From: DAOUMU01 sp034409055
Lineage (GTDB): Bacteria > Chloroflexota > Anaerolineae > 4572-78 > J111
Length of the DNA: 62,469 nt
Assembly (NCBI GenBank): GCA_034409055.1
Contig: DAOUMU010000124.1
Location: 1-62,469, forward strand
Direction: 5' to 3'
Shown piece by piece: positions 1 to 8,093 of this stretch (its first letter is position 1; each line of letters starts with the position of its first letter). The translations under genes and the position numbers were made by a program. The notes beneath the pieces are model-generated. The model saw only the letters and a program-made list of their open reading frames with translations, did no database searches and was not told the origin of the DNA.

Positions 1-556
1 CATATCCACGGGTGTATAACGTAATCTGAGCATTTTGACCTCCAGATGTGTAAGTTTTTACACCACAACTATATCACCTCTGGTGATTCAGGTCTAACCC
101 GGATTAGGGGTTTCCTGACAGAAACTATCTAAACGTTTACAGCTTTGAGCAAGAAAGGGGGTAGCTTATGTAATGATTACCCGGAGAATAAAGTTTCTCA
201 TTGGGAAAGACGCTAAAGGTGGAAATTTGTCCTTGAGCCTACTTTATCAGGAGCAAGAGGGCAAAAAAGCGAAGAGACACCGTCGATGACTTGGCGGCTC
301 AACGGTGCCTCCTCCAAATCACAGAGTTTTGTATACGCCCAATCGCTTTGCCTTGGGAGCATTACACTCTGCTTTAAATATTGTACCGCATTCTTTTAGA
401 TGCACAAAATTAAAGCAAATTTCGTGCAAAAAACTCCTCCTGACCTGGTTGGTGTTGAAAGGTAAAGACTTGATGCTCGCAGGCAATACGCAAAGCGTAA
501 CAGTTCATCTTATTGTTCAAAGACCTATTAGTAAAGTTTAAGAGGAGATTTTTATC
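1..556. other. Upstream region of the mannitol PTS operon, no convincing gene
   Basis: No coding sequence is supported here. A 78-codon open frame at 305-541 has no recognisable protein and no ribosome binding site. The region ends with a good ribosome binding site (AGGAGA, about 9 bases before the ATG at 557). A weak stem pairs CACCGT near 275 with ACGGTG near 302, so the transcript may have a structured leader, but I could not match it to a known riboswitch class. The operon promoter must lie here if the PTS genes start at 557; no strong -35/-10 pair stood out. Confidence 0.4.
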
Positions 557-1630
557 ATGCAAGCAAGACTACAACAATTTGGTGGTTTTCTGGCCGCTAT
601 GATTATTCCTAACCTCGGGGCCTTCATTGCCTGGGGGTTGATTACAGCCTTCTTCATTCCCACCGGCTGGGTTCCAAATGAGAAATTGGCCGAATTGGTT
701 GGTCCGATGATCATCAATTTGCTGCCGATACTGATTGGATATGCCGGTGGTAAATTGGTTTACGATACTCGTGGTGGGGTTGTCGGCGCTGCAGCAACCA
801 TGGGCGTGATCGTCGGCACCGACGTTCCGATGTTTATTGGCGCGATGGTTATGGGGCCGCTGGGCGGCTACTTGATCAAGAAAGTCGATGAAGTTCTGGA
901 AGATAGAGTGCCCGTCGGCTTCGAAATGCTGATCAACAACTTCTCGGCCGGGATTCTGGCGGCGATATTAGCCATCCTGGCCAACCTGTTAGTCGGTCCC
1001 ATCGTACAAGGTCTAACCAATTTCATGGGCGCAGGTGTGCAGGTCTTGGTTGATAATCGTCTGCTCCCCTTAGCCGATTTGTTTATCGAACCGGCCAAAG
1101 TTCTGTTTCTGAACAATGCCATCAATCACGGTATCCTGGCCCCGCTTGGGGTGGCTCAAGCCGAAGAGACCGGTCGTTCTGTTTTATTCCTGCTCGAAAC
1201 GAATCCCGGCCCTGGTTTAGGTCTGCTGCTGGCATTTTGGGTTGCCGGCAAAGGTATGGCCAAGCAATCTGCGCCCGGGGCCATCCTCATCCACTTCTTT
1301 GGCGGCATTCACGAAATATATTTCCCCTACGTGCTGGCTCACCCAATTATGATCGTGGCCATGTGGGCCGGTGGCCTCACGGCCGACTTGTGGTTCATTA
1401 TTATGAGAGCCGGCCTGGTGGCAACGCCCTCGCCCGGTTCGATTTTTGCCTACCTGGCCGTGACTCCTCCGGGCCAGCACTTCGCTGTACTTGGTGGAGT
1501 CCTGATTGCTACGGTTGCCTCTTTCCTGGTGGGCTCGTTCATTCTCAAGGTGTATCCCGTGAGAGATGTTGAGGCAGAGGAATTTGAAGAAGAAGAGATT
1601 GGCCAACTTGAAGGAGTTATGGTTACCTAA
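557..1630 (+). CDS. mtlA: PTS mannitol transporter subunit EIIC
   Basis: Integral membrane channel of a mannitol-type phosphotransferase system. It moves the hexitol across the inner membrane while EIIB phosphorylates it. The 357-residue protein aligns by eye along its length with the IIC part of E. coli MtlA: the N-terminal stretch from PNLGAFIAWG through IPTGW, the NNAINHG motif, the NPGPG motif and the substrate-site motif GIHEIYFPY near residue 250. Several hydrophobic segments are evident. The C-terminus is a short acidic tail (EAEEFEEEE) and stops where E. coli MtlA would continue into IIB; here IIB is a separate gene about 245 bp downstream. The start is supported by AGGAGA upstream. 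It is first of six collinear genes making a complete PTS and its downstream enzymes. Substrate is inferred from family similarity; a related hexitol is possible. Confidence 0.93.
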   Translation: MQARLQQFGGFLAAMIIPNLGAFIAWGLITAFFIPTGWVPNEKLAELVGPMIINLLPILIGYAGGKLVYDTRGGVVGAAATMGVIVGTDVPMFIGAMVMGPLGGYLIKKVDEVLEDRVPVGFEMLINNFSAGILAAILAILANLLVGPIVQGLTNFMGAGVQVLVDNRLLPLADLFIEPAKVLFLNNAINHGILAPLGVAQAEETGRSVLFLLETNPGPGLGLLLAFWVAGKGMAKQSAPGAILIHFFGGIHEIYFPYVLAHPIMIVAMWAGGLTADLWFIIMRAGLVATPSPGSIFAYLAVTPPGQHFAVLGGVLIATVASFLVGSFILKVYPVRDVEAEEFEEEEIGQLEGVMVT

Positions 1631-1657
1631 TTCCTGGTTGGCTTTTGCGTGGCTGGG

Positions 1658-1725
1658 GAGAGGGGTGTCCCAAATTCCAGAATATAAGACCGACAGGGTT
1701 GGCTGCAATTTGGGATACACCTCTT
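1658..1725. repeat. Imperfect inverted repeat after mtlA
   Basis: Left arm at 1658-1676 contains GTGTCCCAAATT and right arm at 1707-1725 contains AATTTGGGATACAC, an imperfect pairing with a two-base bulge and a loop of about 30 bases. It is followed by AAAAAGC, not a T-run on the plus strand, so it is not a classical terminator. The CCCAAATT core recurs in the outer arms of other nested repeats in the window (near 10811 and 29578). Confidence 0.6.
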
Positions 1726-1794
1726 AAAAAGCTTTACCCTGGCAGACATCTGTTCAACCTAAAATATTGATGGCACACCACCGATAATGAAAAC

Positions 1795-1846
1795 GTAGTT
1801 GGGGCATCCCCATGCCCCAACGGACGGCATAGGGATGCCGTCCTAC
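1795..1846. repeat. Two-hairpin repeat unit (GTAG...CTAC)
   Basis: Hairpin 1 (1798-1821) has a 10-bp stem GTTGGGGCAT around loop CCCC. Hairpin 2 (1822-1843) has a 9-bp stem GGACGGCAT around loop AGGG. GTAG flanks on the left and CTAC on the right. The same plan occurs near 18049 and 54733 with different but still self-complementary stems. Here it lies inside the PTS operon between the EIIC and EIIB genes. Confidence 0.8.
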
Positions 1847-1875
1847 ACAGAAATTTATTTTCTAAGGAGAATCTC

Positions 1876-2199
1876 ATGGCAAAATCAGTTCCGGCAACCG
1901 ATGTCAAGAAAATTATTATTGCTTGTGAGGCTGGCATGGGGTCCAGTCTGATGGTTACGAATAAACTTAAGAAGATGCTTAAAAAGGCCAAGATAAATGG
2001 GGTGAAAGTGGCTCATAGCCCTGCTCGGGCTATCCCCAAAGATGCGCAGATTGTCGTTGTCCATAAGGGTTTATCCAAGATGGTTCGCGAGAAAGCAACC
2101 TGGGCAGTTGTGATCCCCTTTGATAATTTCATGAACATTCCCGCTTTTGATCGCATTGTTGATGCGCTACAAAACGGCACCAATATAGAGGAGGCATAG
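1876..2199 (+). CDS. PTS mannitol-type EIIB subunit
   Basis: Cytoplasmic phosphocarrier of 107 residues. It accepts phosphate from EIIA on a cysteine and passes it to the sugar bound by EIIC. The active-site loop is visible as CEAGMGSS with Cys17; the canonical mannitol IIB sequence has CDAGMGSS, so a Glu replaces the Asp. The alternating hydrophobic pattern (KKIIIAC, AQIVVVHK) fits the IIB Rossmann-like fold. An AAGGAG ribosome binding site lies 8 bases before the ATG. It is the third PTS piece split out as a single-domain gene, followed after 7 bp by EIIA. In E. coli this domain is fused to MtlA. Confidence 0.92.
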   Translation: MAKSVPATDVKKIIIACEAGMGSSLMVTNKLKKMLKKAKINGVKVAHSPARAIPKDAQIVVVHKGLSKMVREKATWAVVIPFDNFMNIPAFDRIVDALQNGTNIEEA

Positions 2200-2206
2200 G
2201 TATTGT

Positions 2207-2656
2207 ATGTCCTATCTAACCAAAGAAACTGTGCAACTCAATACACCATCAACCAGTAAGCTGGAAGCCATTAAACAAGCTGGAGCGTTATTGGTCAAAG
2301 CCGGACACGTAGCGCCGGCATACATAGACGGTATGCTGGCTCGTGAGGAAACGATGTCAACCTATATCGGTAATGGGGTAGCCATTCCCCACGGCCAGTT
2401 CGATGACAAGGCCAGCATTCACAGTACCGGCATTTCGGTCGTCCAGTTTCCTGATGGCATAGACTGGGGGGAAGACGAAACGGCCTATCTGGTCATTGGC
2501 ATTGCTGCTACCGCCGATGAACATATCGGCGTGTTGACCAATCTGGCCGAAGTGCTGGAAGAACCGGAAGATGCCGAAAAACTGATCCGCGCCACCGATC
2601 CCATGGAAATCATCGAAAGGCTCAGTCGCCCGCAAGAAGAAACCGAACCGGCCTGA
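2207..2656 (+). CDS. mtlF: PTS mannitol-type EIIA subunit
   Basis: Phosphoryl transfer protein of 149 residues that takes phosphate from HPr on a histidine and hands it to EIIB. The signature NGVAIPHG places the active His at residue 62, and the following region (GISVVQFPDGIDWG) matches the mannitol/fructose-specific EIIA family. Length agrees with free-standing MtlF proteins. The stop of EIIB and this start are 7 bp apart with GAGGAG at the end of the EIIB gene serving as ribosome binding site, so translation is probably coupled. Confidence 0.93.
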   Translation: MSYLTKETVQLNTPSTSKLEAIKQAGALLVKAGHVAPAYIDGMLAREETMSTYIGNGVAIPHGQFDDKASIHSTGISVVQFPDGIDWGEDETAYLVIGIAATADEHIGVLTNLAEVLEEPEDAEKLIRATDPMEIIERLSRPQEETEPA

Positions 2657-2685
2657 GTTGCGACCAGCAAGGGAGATGAACCGAA

Positions 2686-4752
2686 ATGAAACAACTTGAT
2701 TTGACCGTACCCAATCCTACCGGCTTGCACGCCCGACCGGCCAAGGTGTTCGTCAACACCGCCAAGCAATTCAAGGCCGACATCCGGGTGCAACACGGTG
2801 CCAAAAAGGCCAACGCCAAGAGCGTTCTCTCAGTCCTGACGTTGGGGGTGGAAAAGGGTGGGCAGATTCGCATCACGGTTGATGGGCCGGATGAAGACGA
2901 AGCGCTGGCTATGTTGAAAGAAGCCATCGAAACCGGTCTGGGTGACGACCTGGCCGTCGGAAATGGTCATACCGAGAAGACGGCAGAAAAATCTAAAGCC
3001 GACGGACAGGTGACTGCGACGAAACCGGCCCAGGCGGAATCATCTGCCACAAAAGCCGCCAGCGGTGAAAAAGTTGTGCAAGGCATCCCGGCGGCGTCGG
3101 GCCTGGCCATTGGACCACTGCATCAGTTCAAGCAACCTGAGATAACAGTGGACGAGACCGCAGCCGACCCGGCAACAGAAAAAGCGCGGCTGCAAACCGC
3201 CATCGACGCCGCCAGGGCCGAACTTGCCGCGGTGCATCAGCAGGTGCAGCAGCGCATCGGTGCGGGTGAAGCGGCCATCTTCGAAGCCCATCTGGCGATT
3301 CTGGACGACCCCGAGCTAGCGGAAGCCGCTAATGACAATATCGACGGCGGGCAGAGCGCCGGACAGGGTTGGCAGGCAGCCGTCGAAACGATGGCCACCA
3401 CAATGGCTTCGCTGAAAGATGAATTGTTGGCCGCCCGGGCCACCGACATCCGCGATGTCGGTAACCGCGTCTTGCGCACGCTAACGGGCGCGGTCCACGA
3501 TGGTCCTGACCTGCCAGACAATCCGGTCATCCTCATCGCTACTGACTTGACCCCCTCCGACACCGTCACCCTCGACCCTCGTAAAGTAGTTGGTTTCTGT
3601 ACAGCTACCGGTGGCGCCAACGGGCACACAGCCATTTTGGCCCGATCGCTGGGCTTACCGGCCATCGTCGGTGCAGGTGACCAGGTATTGACCCTGGCTG
3701 ACGGCACGCAAGCCATCCTCAGTGGCGATACCGGCACGCTCACCATTGAGCCCGATGCTGAAATGCTGGCCAAAGCCAGAGACATCCAGCAGGAACATCA
3801 AACTCGCAGCGCGGCCGAGTTGGCGGCAGCCACAGAACCGGCCATCACCAAAGATAACTATCAGGTCGAAGTGGTAGCCAACATCGGTAATCTGGCCGAG
3901 GCTAAACAGGCCCTCGCCTTTGGCGCGGAAGGCGTCGGCCTGCTGCGGACCGAGTTCCTTTTCCTCGATCGGGACAACCCCCCCGGCGAGGACGAGCAGT
4001 TCGAAGTATATCGCGACATTGCGCTGGCCCTGGACGGACAGCCGGTCATTGTCCGCACGCTGGATGTAGGCGGCGATAAACCGCTGGCCTACCTGCCACT
4101 ACCGGAAGAAGAAAATCCGTTTCTCGGACAGCGCGGTATCCGTCTCTGTCTGGCCCGGCCAGAACTGCTGCGGACCCAAGTTCGCGCCATCTTACGCGCT
4201 GCCGAGTATGGCCAGCTTCGCATCATGTTCCCGATGATTACCACCTTTGAGGACTGGAGCATCGCCAGGCGGCTGGTGGCAGAAGTTCGCGCTGAACTGA
4301 AAGCAGACCCGGTCGAGTTGGGCATCATGGTCGAAGTGCCGGCGGCAGCCCTACTGGCCCCAGCCTTCGCCCGCGAGGTGGACTTCTTCTCCATCGGTAC
4401 CAACGACCTCACCCAGTACACCCTGGCTATGGATCGCACCAATCCCGCTCTCTCTGATCAAGCCGATGGTCTCAATCCGGCGGTGCTGCACCTGATCGAG
4501 CGCACCGTGCAGGCGGCGCACGTCGTCGGCAAGTGGGTCGGCGTTTGTGGTGAGCTAGCCGCCAATCCACAGGCTATACCCATCCTCGTTGGCCTCGGCG
4601 TGGATGAATTGAGCGCCAGCGTGCCTGCTATCCCGGCCGTCAAAGCGCAAGTACGCGCGCTGTTACTATCCACGGCGCAGCACATCGCCGCGCAGGCCCT
4701 GGCATGCGCCACCGCTACCGAAGTCCGTCGCCTGGTGGATAGTTTGCTCTAA
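2686..4752 (+). CDS. HPr-Enzyme I fusion phosphotransferase
   Basis: The general PTS energy-coupling proteins in one 688-residue chain. Residues 1-88 are HPr, with GLHARPA giving His15 and the regulatory Ser46 present in the AKSVLSVL segment. A low-complexity Ala/Lys/Thr linker spans about 90-128. Enzyme I follows, with GGANGHTAILARSLG giving the phosphorylated His314, the PEP-binding GLLRTEFLF near 418 and the catalytic Cys621 in VGVCGELA. It draws phosphate from PEP and supplies EIIA next door. The order HPr then EI with no EIIA domain differs from FPr/FryA-type fusions. With the neighbouring genes it makes a PTS that needs no other general component. Ser46 suggests regulation by an HPr kinase, which is not in the window. 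Confidence 0.93.
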   Translation: MKQLDLTVPNPTGLHARPAKVFVNTAKQFKADIRVQHGAKKANAKSVLSVLTLGVEKGGQIRITVDGPDEDEALAMLKEAIETGLGDDLAVGNGHTEKTAEKSKADGQVTATKPAQAESSATKAASGEKVVQGIPAASGLAIGPLHQFKQPEITVDETAADPATEKARLQTAIDAARAELAAVHQQVQQRIGAGEAAIFEAHLAILDDPELAEAANDNIDGGQSAGQGWQAAVETMATTMASLKDELLAARATDIRDVGNRVLRTLTGAVHDGPDLPDNPVILIATDLTPSDTVTLDPRKVVGFCTATGGANGHTAILARSLGLPAIVGAGDQVLTLADGTQAILSGDTGTLTIEPDAEMLAKARDIQQEHQTRSAAELAAATEPAITKDNYQVEVVANIGNLAEAKQALAFGAEGVGLLRTEFLFLDRDNPPGEDEQFEVYRDIALALDGQPVIVRTLDVGGDKPLAYLPLPEEENPFLGQRGIRLCLARPELLRTQVRAILRAAEYGQLRIMFPMITTFEDWSIARRLVAEVRAELKADPVELGIMVEVPAAALLAPAFAREVDFFSIGTNDLTQYTLAMDRTNPALSDQADGLNPAVLHLIERTVQAAHVVGKWVGVCGELAANPQAIPILVGLGVDELSASVPAIPAVKAQVRALLLSTAQHIAAQALACATATEVRRLVDSLL

Positions 4753-4819
4753 AAACATATAGATTGTCTCAGATGCGTTTATTTGTGTCATCTGTACTGA
4801 TTCTTTACAGGAGAAAATT

Positions 4820-6574
4820 ATGCCTTCAAAGCATGCAATTTATCGTTCTCCCGACGCACCCGTACCCGCCGAAACGTGGGTCTGGAATATGTACGGCGCC
4901 GGTGTGGAAAATATCGGCCGCGACGGACAGCCAGAGCGATTCCCCATGCCGGAACCCGGCCCTGACCAACTGCTGGTGCGGGTCGATGCCGTCGGGATGT
5001 GTTTTTCAGATGTGAAACTGATCAAACAGGGCGGCGGGCATCCCAAACTCTACAATCGCGACCTGGCCACTGAACCGACCCGCCTGGGTCACGAAGCCGC
5101 CATGACCGTGATCGAAGTTGGCGAAGATTTAAAGAACCGGTATTACCCGGGCCAGCGGCTGGCTATTCAGCCCGATATTTACGACGTCGAGGGCAAAAGC
5201 ACTGCCTACGGCTACACCATCCCCGGTGGCCTAACCCAATATCACCTCATTGGGCCGGAGATACTTAACGTCAATGGCAAAACCTACGTGCTGCCAATCG
5301 ATGGCGGCCAGTTAGGCTACGCCGAAACGGCCCTGACCGAACCGTGGGCCTGCGTGGAAGCAGCCTACACTCAGCGCCGCCGTCTAACGCCTAAAGTTGG
5401 CGGCACTATGTGGATTGTCGGTCACCCCGGCGATACCACCGGCTATCGCTTTTCTGAGGGATTGGCTGGTCCTGCCATCATCGTGCTAACCGACGTGCCG
5501 CCTTCGGTGCGGGAACTGGTCGAACAACAGATTGTACAGCGTGGCGTCAGCGTTCTCGATCGCAACGATCTCATCCCTGCCGACTATCCCGCCCTCAAAG
5601 CCGAACTGACTGACGGCATTGGCTTTGACGACATCGTGGTGCTGGACCCGCGCTCGGCTGAAGCCGTCGGCGAGGCGGCCAAACTGATCGCCCGGCGCGG
5701 TACGTTCAACATAGTCGGGCAGACACCGCTAGACGGGCTGGTGCAGGTAGATGTTGGCCGCATTCACTACGATTACACCGCCTACGTTGGCAATCCCGGC
5801 CCGGACATTGCCACCTCTTACGGCGAAGGGCGCAACCGCTACGACCTGCGTCCCGGCGGCACGGCGCTGTTTGTGGGGGCCGGTGGCCCCATGGGACAGA
5901 TGCACGTTCAGCGGGCCATTGAACTACCGGACGGCTCCCGCCTGATTGTTGCGACCGACGTTAACGAAATGCGGCTTTCGGCGCTGGAGCTTCGCTTTGC
6001 CGGGCTGGCCGAGGCTAACGGAACGCGTCTCGTCACCTTCAATCCCGAGGAGGCCGACGCATCGCTGCATGATTTTGTGATGCGACTGACCGATGGTTAC
6101 GGCGCAGATGATGTTATCGTCTCTGTGCCGGTGGCGGCGGTAATGGCTGAGGCAGCGACCGTAATGACGCCCGACGGGATGCTGGTCCTGTTTGCCGGTG
6201 TGCCCAACGGTACCTTTGCCCCGCTGGATTTAAGCGCAGTCTATCTGCACAATGCCCAGTATACCGGCACCTCCGGCTCGGCGCTGGATGACCAGGCCAC
6301 GGTCATCCAGAAGACGCTGGATCATAAGTTGTCGCCCAATCGCTCAGTGGCGGCGGTTGGCGGTATCGAGGCGGCCCGTGATGGTATCGAAGCAATGATG
6401 GAGGGGCGCTACCCCGGCAAGGTGGTCATCTTCCCCCAACTCAGCGGCTTACCGCTGACAGGGATCGATGAGCTGAAGAAAACGCTGCCGGAAGTGGCCC
6501 AACACCTTGGTTCCGGTGACGTCTGGACGCCAGCGGCTGAACGGGCGCTCATTGAAAGGTTCTGGCAGCCATGA
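4820..6574 (+). CDS. Long zinc-dependent MDR dehydrogenase, possible hexitol-phosphate dehydrogenase
   Basis: A medium-chain dehydrogenase of 584 residues, far longer than the usual 340-380. The N-terminal GroES-like domain carries the catalytic zinc ligands Cys61 (VGMCFSD) and His91-Glu92 (GHE); the four structural-zinc cysteines are absent. Two nucleotide-fold segments follow: a first one from about residue 198 (GGTMWIVGHPG) lacking a clean dinucleotide motif, and a second with VGAGGPMGQMHV near 353. So the coenzyme domain appears duplicated, with one degenerate copy. By position, between the PTS genes and a PfkB kinase, it is the best candidate for oxidising the imported hexitol phosphate (for mannitol 1-phosphate, to fructose 6-phosphate); no canonical mtlD is present. 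It could instead be a sorbose-phosphate-reductase-like enzyme. The function is inferred from context. Confidence 0.8.
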   Translation: MPSKHAIYRSPDAPVPAETWVWNMYGAGVENIGRDGQPERFPMPEPGPDQLLVRVDAVGMCFSDVKLIKQGGGHPKLYNRDLATEPTRLGHEAAMTVIEVGEDLKNRYYPGQRLAIQPDIYDVEGKSTAYGYTIPGGLTQYHLIGPEILNVNGKTYVLPIDGGQLGYAETALTEPWACVEAAYTQRRRLTPKVGGTMWIVGHPGDTTGYRFSEGLAGPAIIVLTDVPPSVRELVEQQIVQRGVSVLDRNDLIPADYPALKAELTDGIGFDDIVVLDPRSAEAVGEAAKLIARRGTFNIVGQTPLDGLVQVDVGRIHYDYTAYVGNPGPDIATSYGEGRNRYDLRPGGTALFVGAGGPMGQMHVQRAIELPDGSRLIVATDVNEMRLSALELRFAGLAEANGTRLVTFNPEEADASLHDFVMRLTDGYGADDVIVSVPVAAVMAEAATVMTPDGMLVLFAGVPNGTFAPLDLSAVYLHNAQYTGTSGSALDDQATVIQKTLDHKLSPNRSVAAVGGIEAARDGIEAMMEGRYPGKVVIFPQLSGLPLTGIDELKKTLPEVAQHLGSGDVWTPAAERALIERFWQP

Positions 6575-7500
6575 TTTACACAGTGACCCTAAATCCCGTG
6601 CTCGACCGGGAACTGACCGTGCCGGCCATCGAGTTTGATGCCGTACTGCGCGCCTCGGATTTGCGAATTGACTTTGGCGGCAAGGGGCTCAACGTGTCGC
6701 GGGCGCTGGCCGCGCTGGGCACGGAAAGTGTGGCCCTCGGTTTTGTTGGCGGACCAACGGGCCGGTGCATCGTCGGCGGATTGGCCGAATTAGGCATCGC
6801 CACCGATTTTACCTGGATCGGCGGCGAAACCCGCACCAACGTCAGTATCGTCAGCCAGAGCGAGAGACATCACCTCAAGGTCAATGAGGCCGGACCAGCC
6901 ATCACCCCAGATGAGGTTGACGCCCTGCTGAACCAAATCCGCAGACTGGCCCAACCCGGCGATTGGTGGGTGCTGTCCGGCAGCCTGCCGCCGGGCGTAG
7001 AGTCCTCAATTTACGCCGAGATCATTCAGATTGTGCAAGATGCGAGGGGGCGAGCCATTCTTGATACTAGCGGCGCATCCCTGCGGCACGCCTGCCAGGT
7101 TGGCCCCTTTCTGGTCAAACCAAATGCCGTTGAAGCCGGCGAGCTAACCGGACAGCCGGTCGTTTCACCGGAGGAGGTGGGAACCGCTGCCCAGCTTATC
7201 CAGGCGATGGGCGTGCCCAATGTGCTCATCTCGTTGGGCAGACAGGGGGCGCTCCTGCGCAACAGATCACAGACATGGTTAGCCGTTCCACCTCAGATTG
7301 AGGAGCGCAATCCCATTGGCGCCGGCGATGCGTCCGTGGCCGGGCTGGTGTGGGCCTTGAGCCGGCAACTTGACTGGCCCGACGCGTTACGCTGGAGCAT
7401 AGGCTGCGGTGCGGCAGGGGCCAGTTTGGCCGGGACGGCCGTTGGTTCCCGCAACCTCGTGGCTCAACTAGCTGAGCAAGTTTTTTTGACAAGGCTCTAG
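6571..7500 (+). CDS. PfkB-family sugar-phosphate kinase (1-phosphofructokinase-like)
   Basis: Ribokinase/PfkB kinase of 309 residues. It starts with the family-typical MIYTVTLNPVLDRE, has the sugar-binding GGKGLNVSRAL and ends with NPIGAGDASVAG, which supplies the anion hole and catalytic Asp. The sequence is closest in style to 1-phosphofructokinase/tagatose-6-phosphate kinase. It overlaps the previous stop by ATGA, so it is translationally coupled to the dehydrogenase. In this operon it would phosphorylate the ketose phosphate to a bisphosphate that enters glycolysis. Exact substrate (fructose 1-phosphate, fructose 6-phosphate or tagatose 6-phosphate) cannot be decided from sequence alone. 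Confidence 0.87.
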   Translation: MIYTVTLNPVLDRELTVPAIEFDAVLRASDLRIDFGGKGLNVSRALAALGTESVALGFVGGPTGRCIVGGLAELGIATDFTWIGGETRTNVSIVSQSERHHLKVNEAGPAITPDEVDALLNQIRRLAQPGDWWVLSGSLPPGVESSIYAEIIQIVQDARGRAILDTSGASLRHACQVGPFLVKPNAVEAGELTGQPVVSPEEVGTAAQLIQAMGVPNVLISLGRQGALLRNRSQTWLAVPPQIEERNPIGAGDASVAGLVWALSRQLDWPDALRWSIGCGAAGASLAGTAVGSRNLVAQLAEQVFLTRL

Positions 7501-7654
7501 TACACGACGGCATAAGTCTTTCGGTAGTTATTATCCCACAGGGAGGCTTCGCACTGTCTACTTCTGCTCTGAGGGGACACTTGCACCTGCGCCGCAAGTG
7601 CAGGTGTCGACAGATCCCCGTCTGAGGCGCATAAGGCCGGGATCTGGCGATCCC
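7501..7654. other. Non-coding spacer with repeat fragment
   Basis: No gene seen. 7534-7556 is a 23-bp perfect reverse complement of 10855-10877. A compact self-complementary segment follows at about 7576-7610, where CACTTGC pairs with GCAAGTG. No T-run is present, so I do not call it a terminator. Confidence 0.5.
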
Positions 7655-7745
7655 TAGATCCAAATTTGAGGAGCCAGCACGCCCACGTGCGGCGTTATTC
7701 GGCACGTGGGCGTGCCTCACTCCGCAAAAATTGGATCCACTGATA
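7655..7745. repeat. Nested inverted repeat, GATCCAAAT outer arms
   Basis: Outer arms GATCCAAATTT (7658-7668) and AAAATTGGATC (7727-7737) enclose a perfect 14-bp inverted repeat, GCACGCCCACGTGC at 7677-7690 and GCACGTGGGCGTGC at 7702-7715. Each inner arm is itself a small hairpin with a 4-base loop (CCCA and TGGG). The same outer arms recur at 18962 and 19036 around entirely different inner hairpins. Confidence 0.85.
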
Positions 7746-7860
7746 CTAGACCTTTTTCCGCCCTTTATCCTTCAAAGCTCCCAAGCGTCCCTAACAATAT
7801 GGTCACATTGCCTATCTTGCACATTTGTGGTAATACTAACCGTCTCGTTGAGGAAATGAT

Positions 7861-8069
7861 TACATCAAACCAGAATTTGGCTTGCCAGCGGGGTAAAAAG
7901 TAACTTCCGCTTGATGTCGCTAGCCAACTCGTGAAACGTAAAACGTGAAGCGTAATGACTTATCTACGGCTCACTTTTACGTTTTACGCTTTACGTTTTA
8001 CGTGGTTGGATGCTTTATGGGGTTGTCTCACCGGAAGCTACTTTTTCATTGCTAATTCTGGTTCTATGG
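7861..8069. repeat. About 200-bp MITE-like inverted-repeat element
   Basis: The left end reads ACCAGAATTTGGC (7870-7882) and the right end GCTAATTCTGGTT (8051-8063), so ACCAGAATT forms terminal inverted repeats. Inside, further imperfect arms pair (GTAACTTCCG with CGGAAGCTAC; AAACGTAAAACGTGAAGCG with runs of TTTTACG/CTTTACG). A near-identical left half lies at 62337-62469, cut by the window end, and the right end alone lies at 49654-49685. The element ends about 25 bp before the MFS start. No ORF is inside, so it would need a transposase in trans if mobile. Confidence 0.8.
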
Positions 8070-8093
8070 ATTACTGAGGAGCTTTGACAATCA

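Noticed and set aside
305..541. 78-codon open frame upstream of mtlA
   Set aside because: No ribosome binding site, composition unlike neighbouring genes and no recognisable protein pattern.
1..556. Riboswitch upstream of the mannitol operon
   Set aside because: Only weak pairing seen and no conserved core of a known class could be matched by eye.
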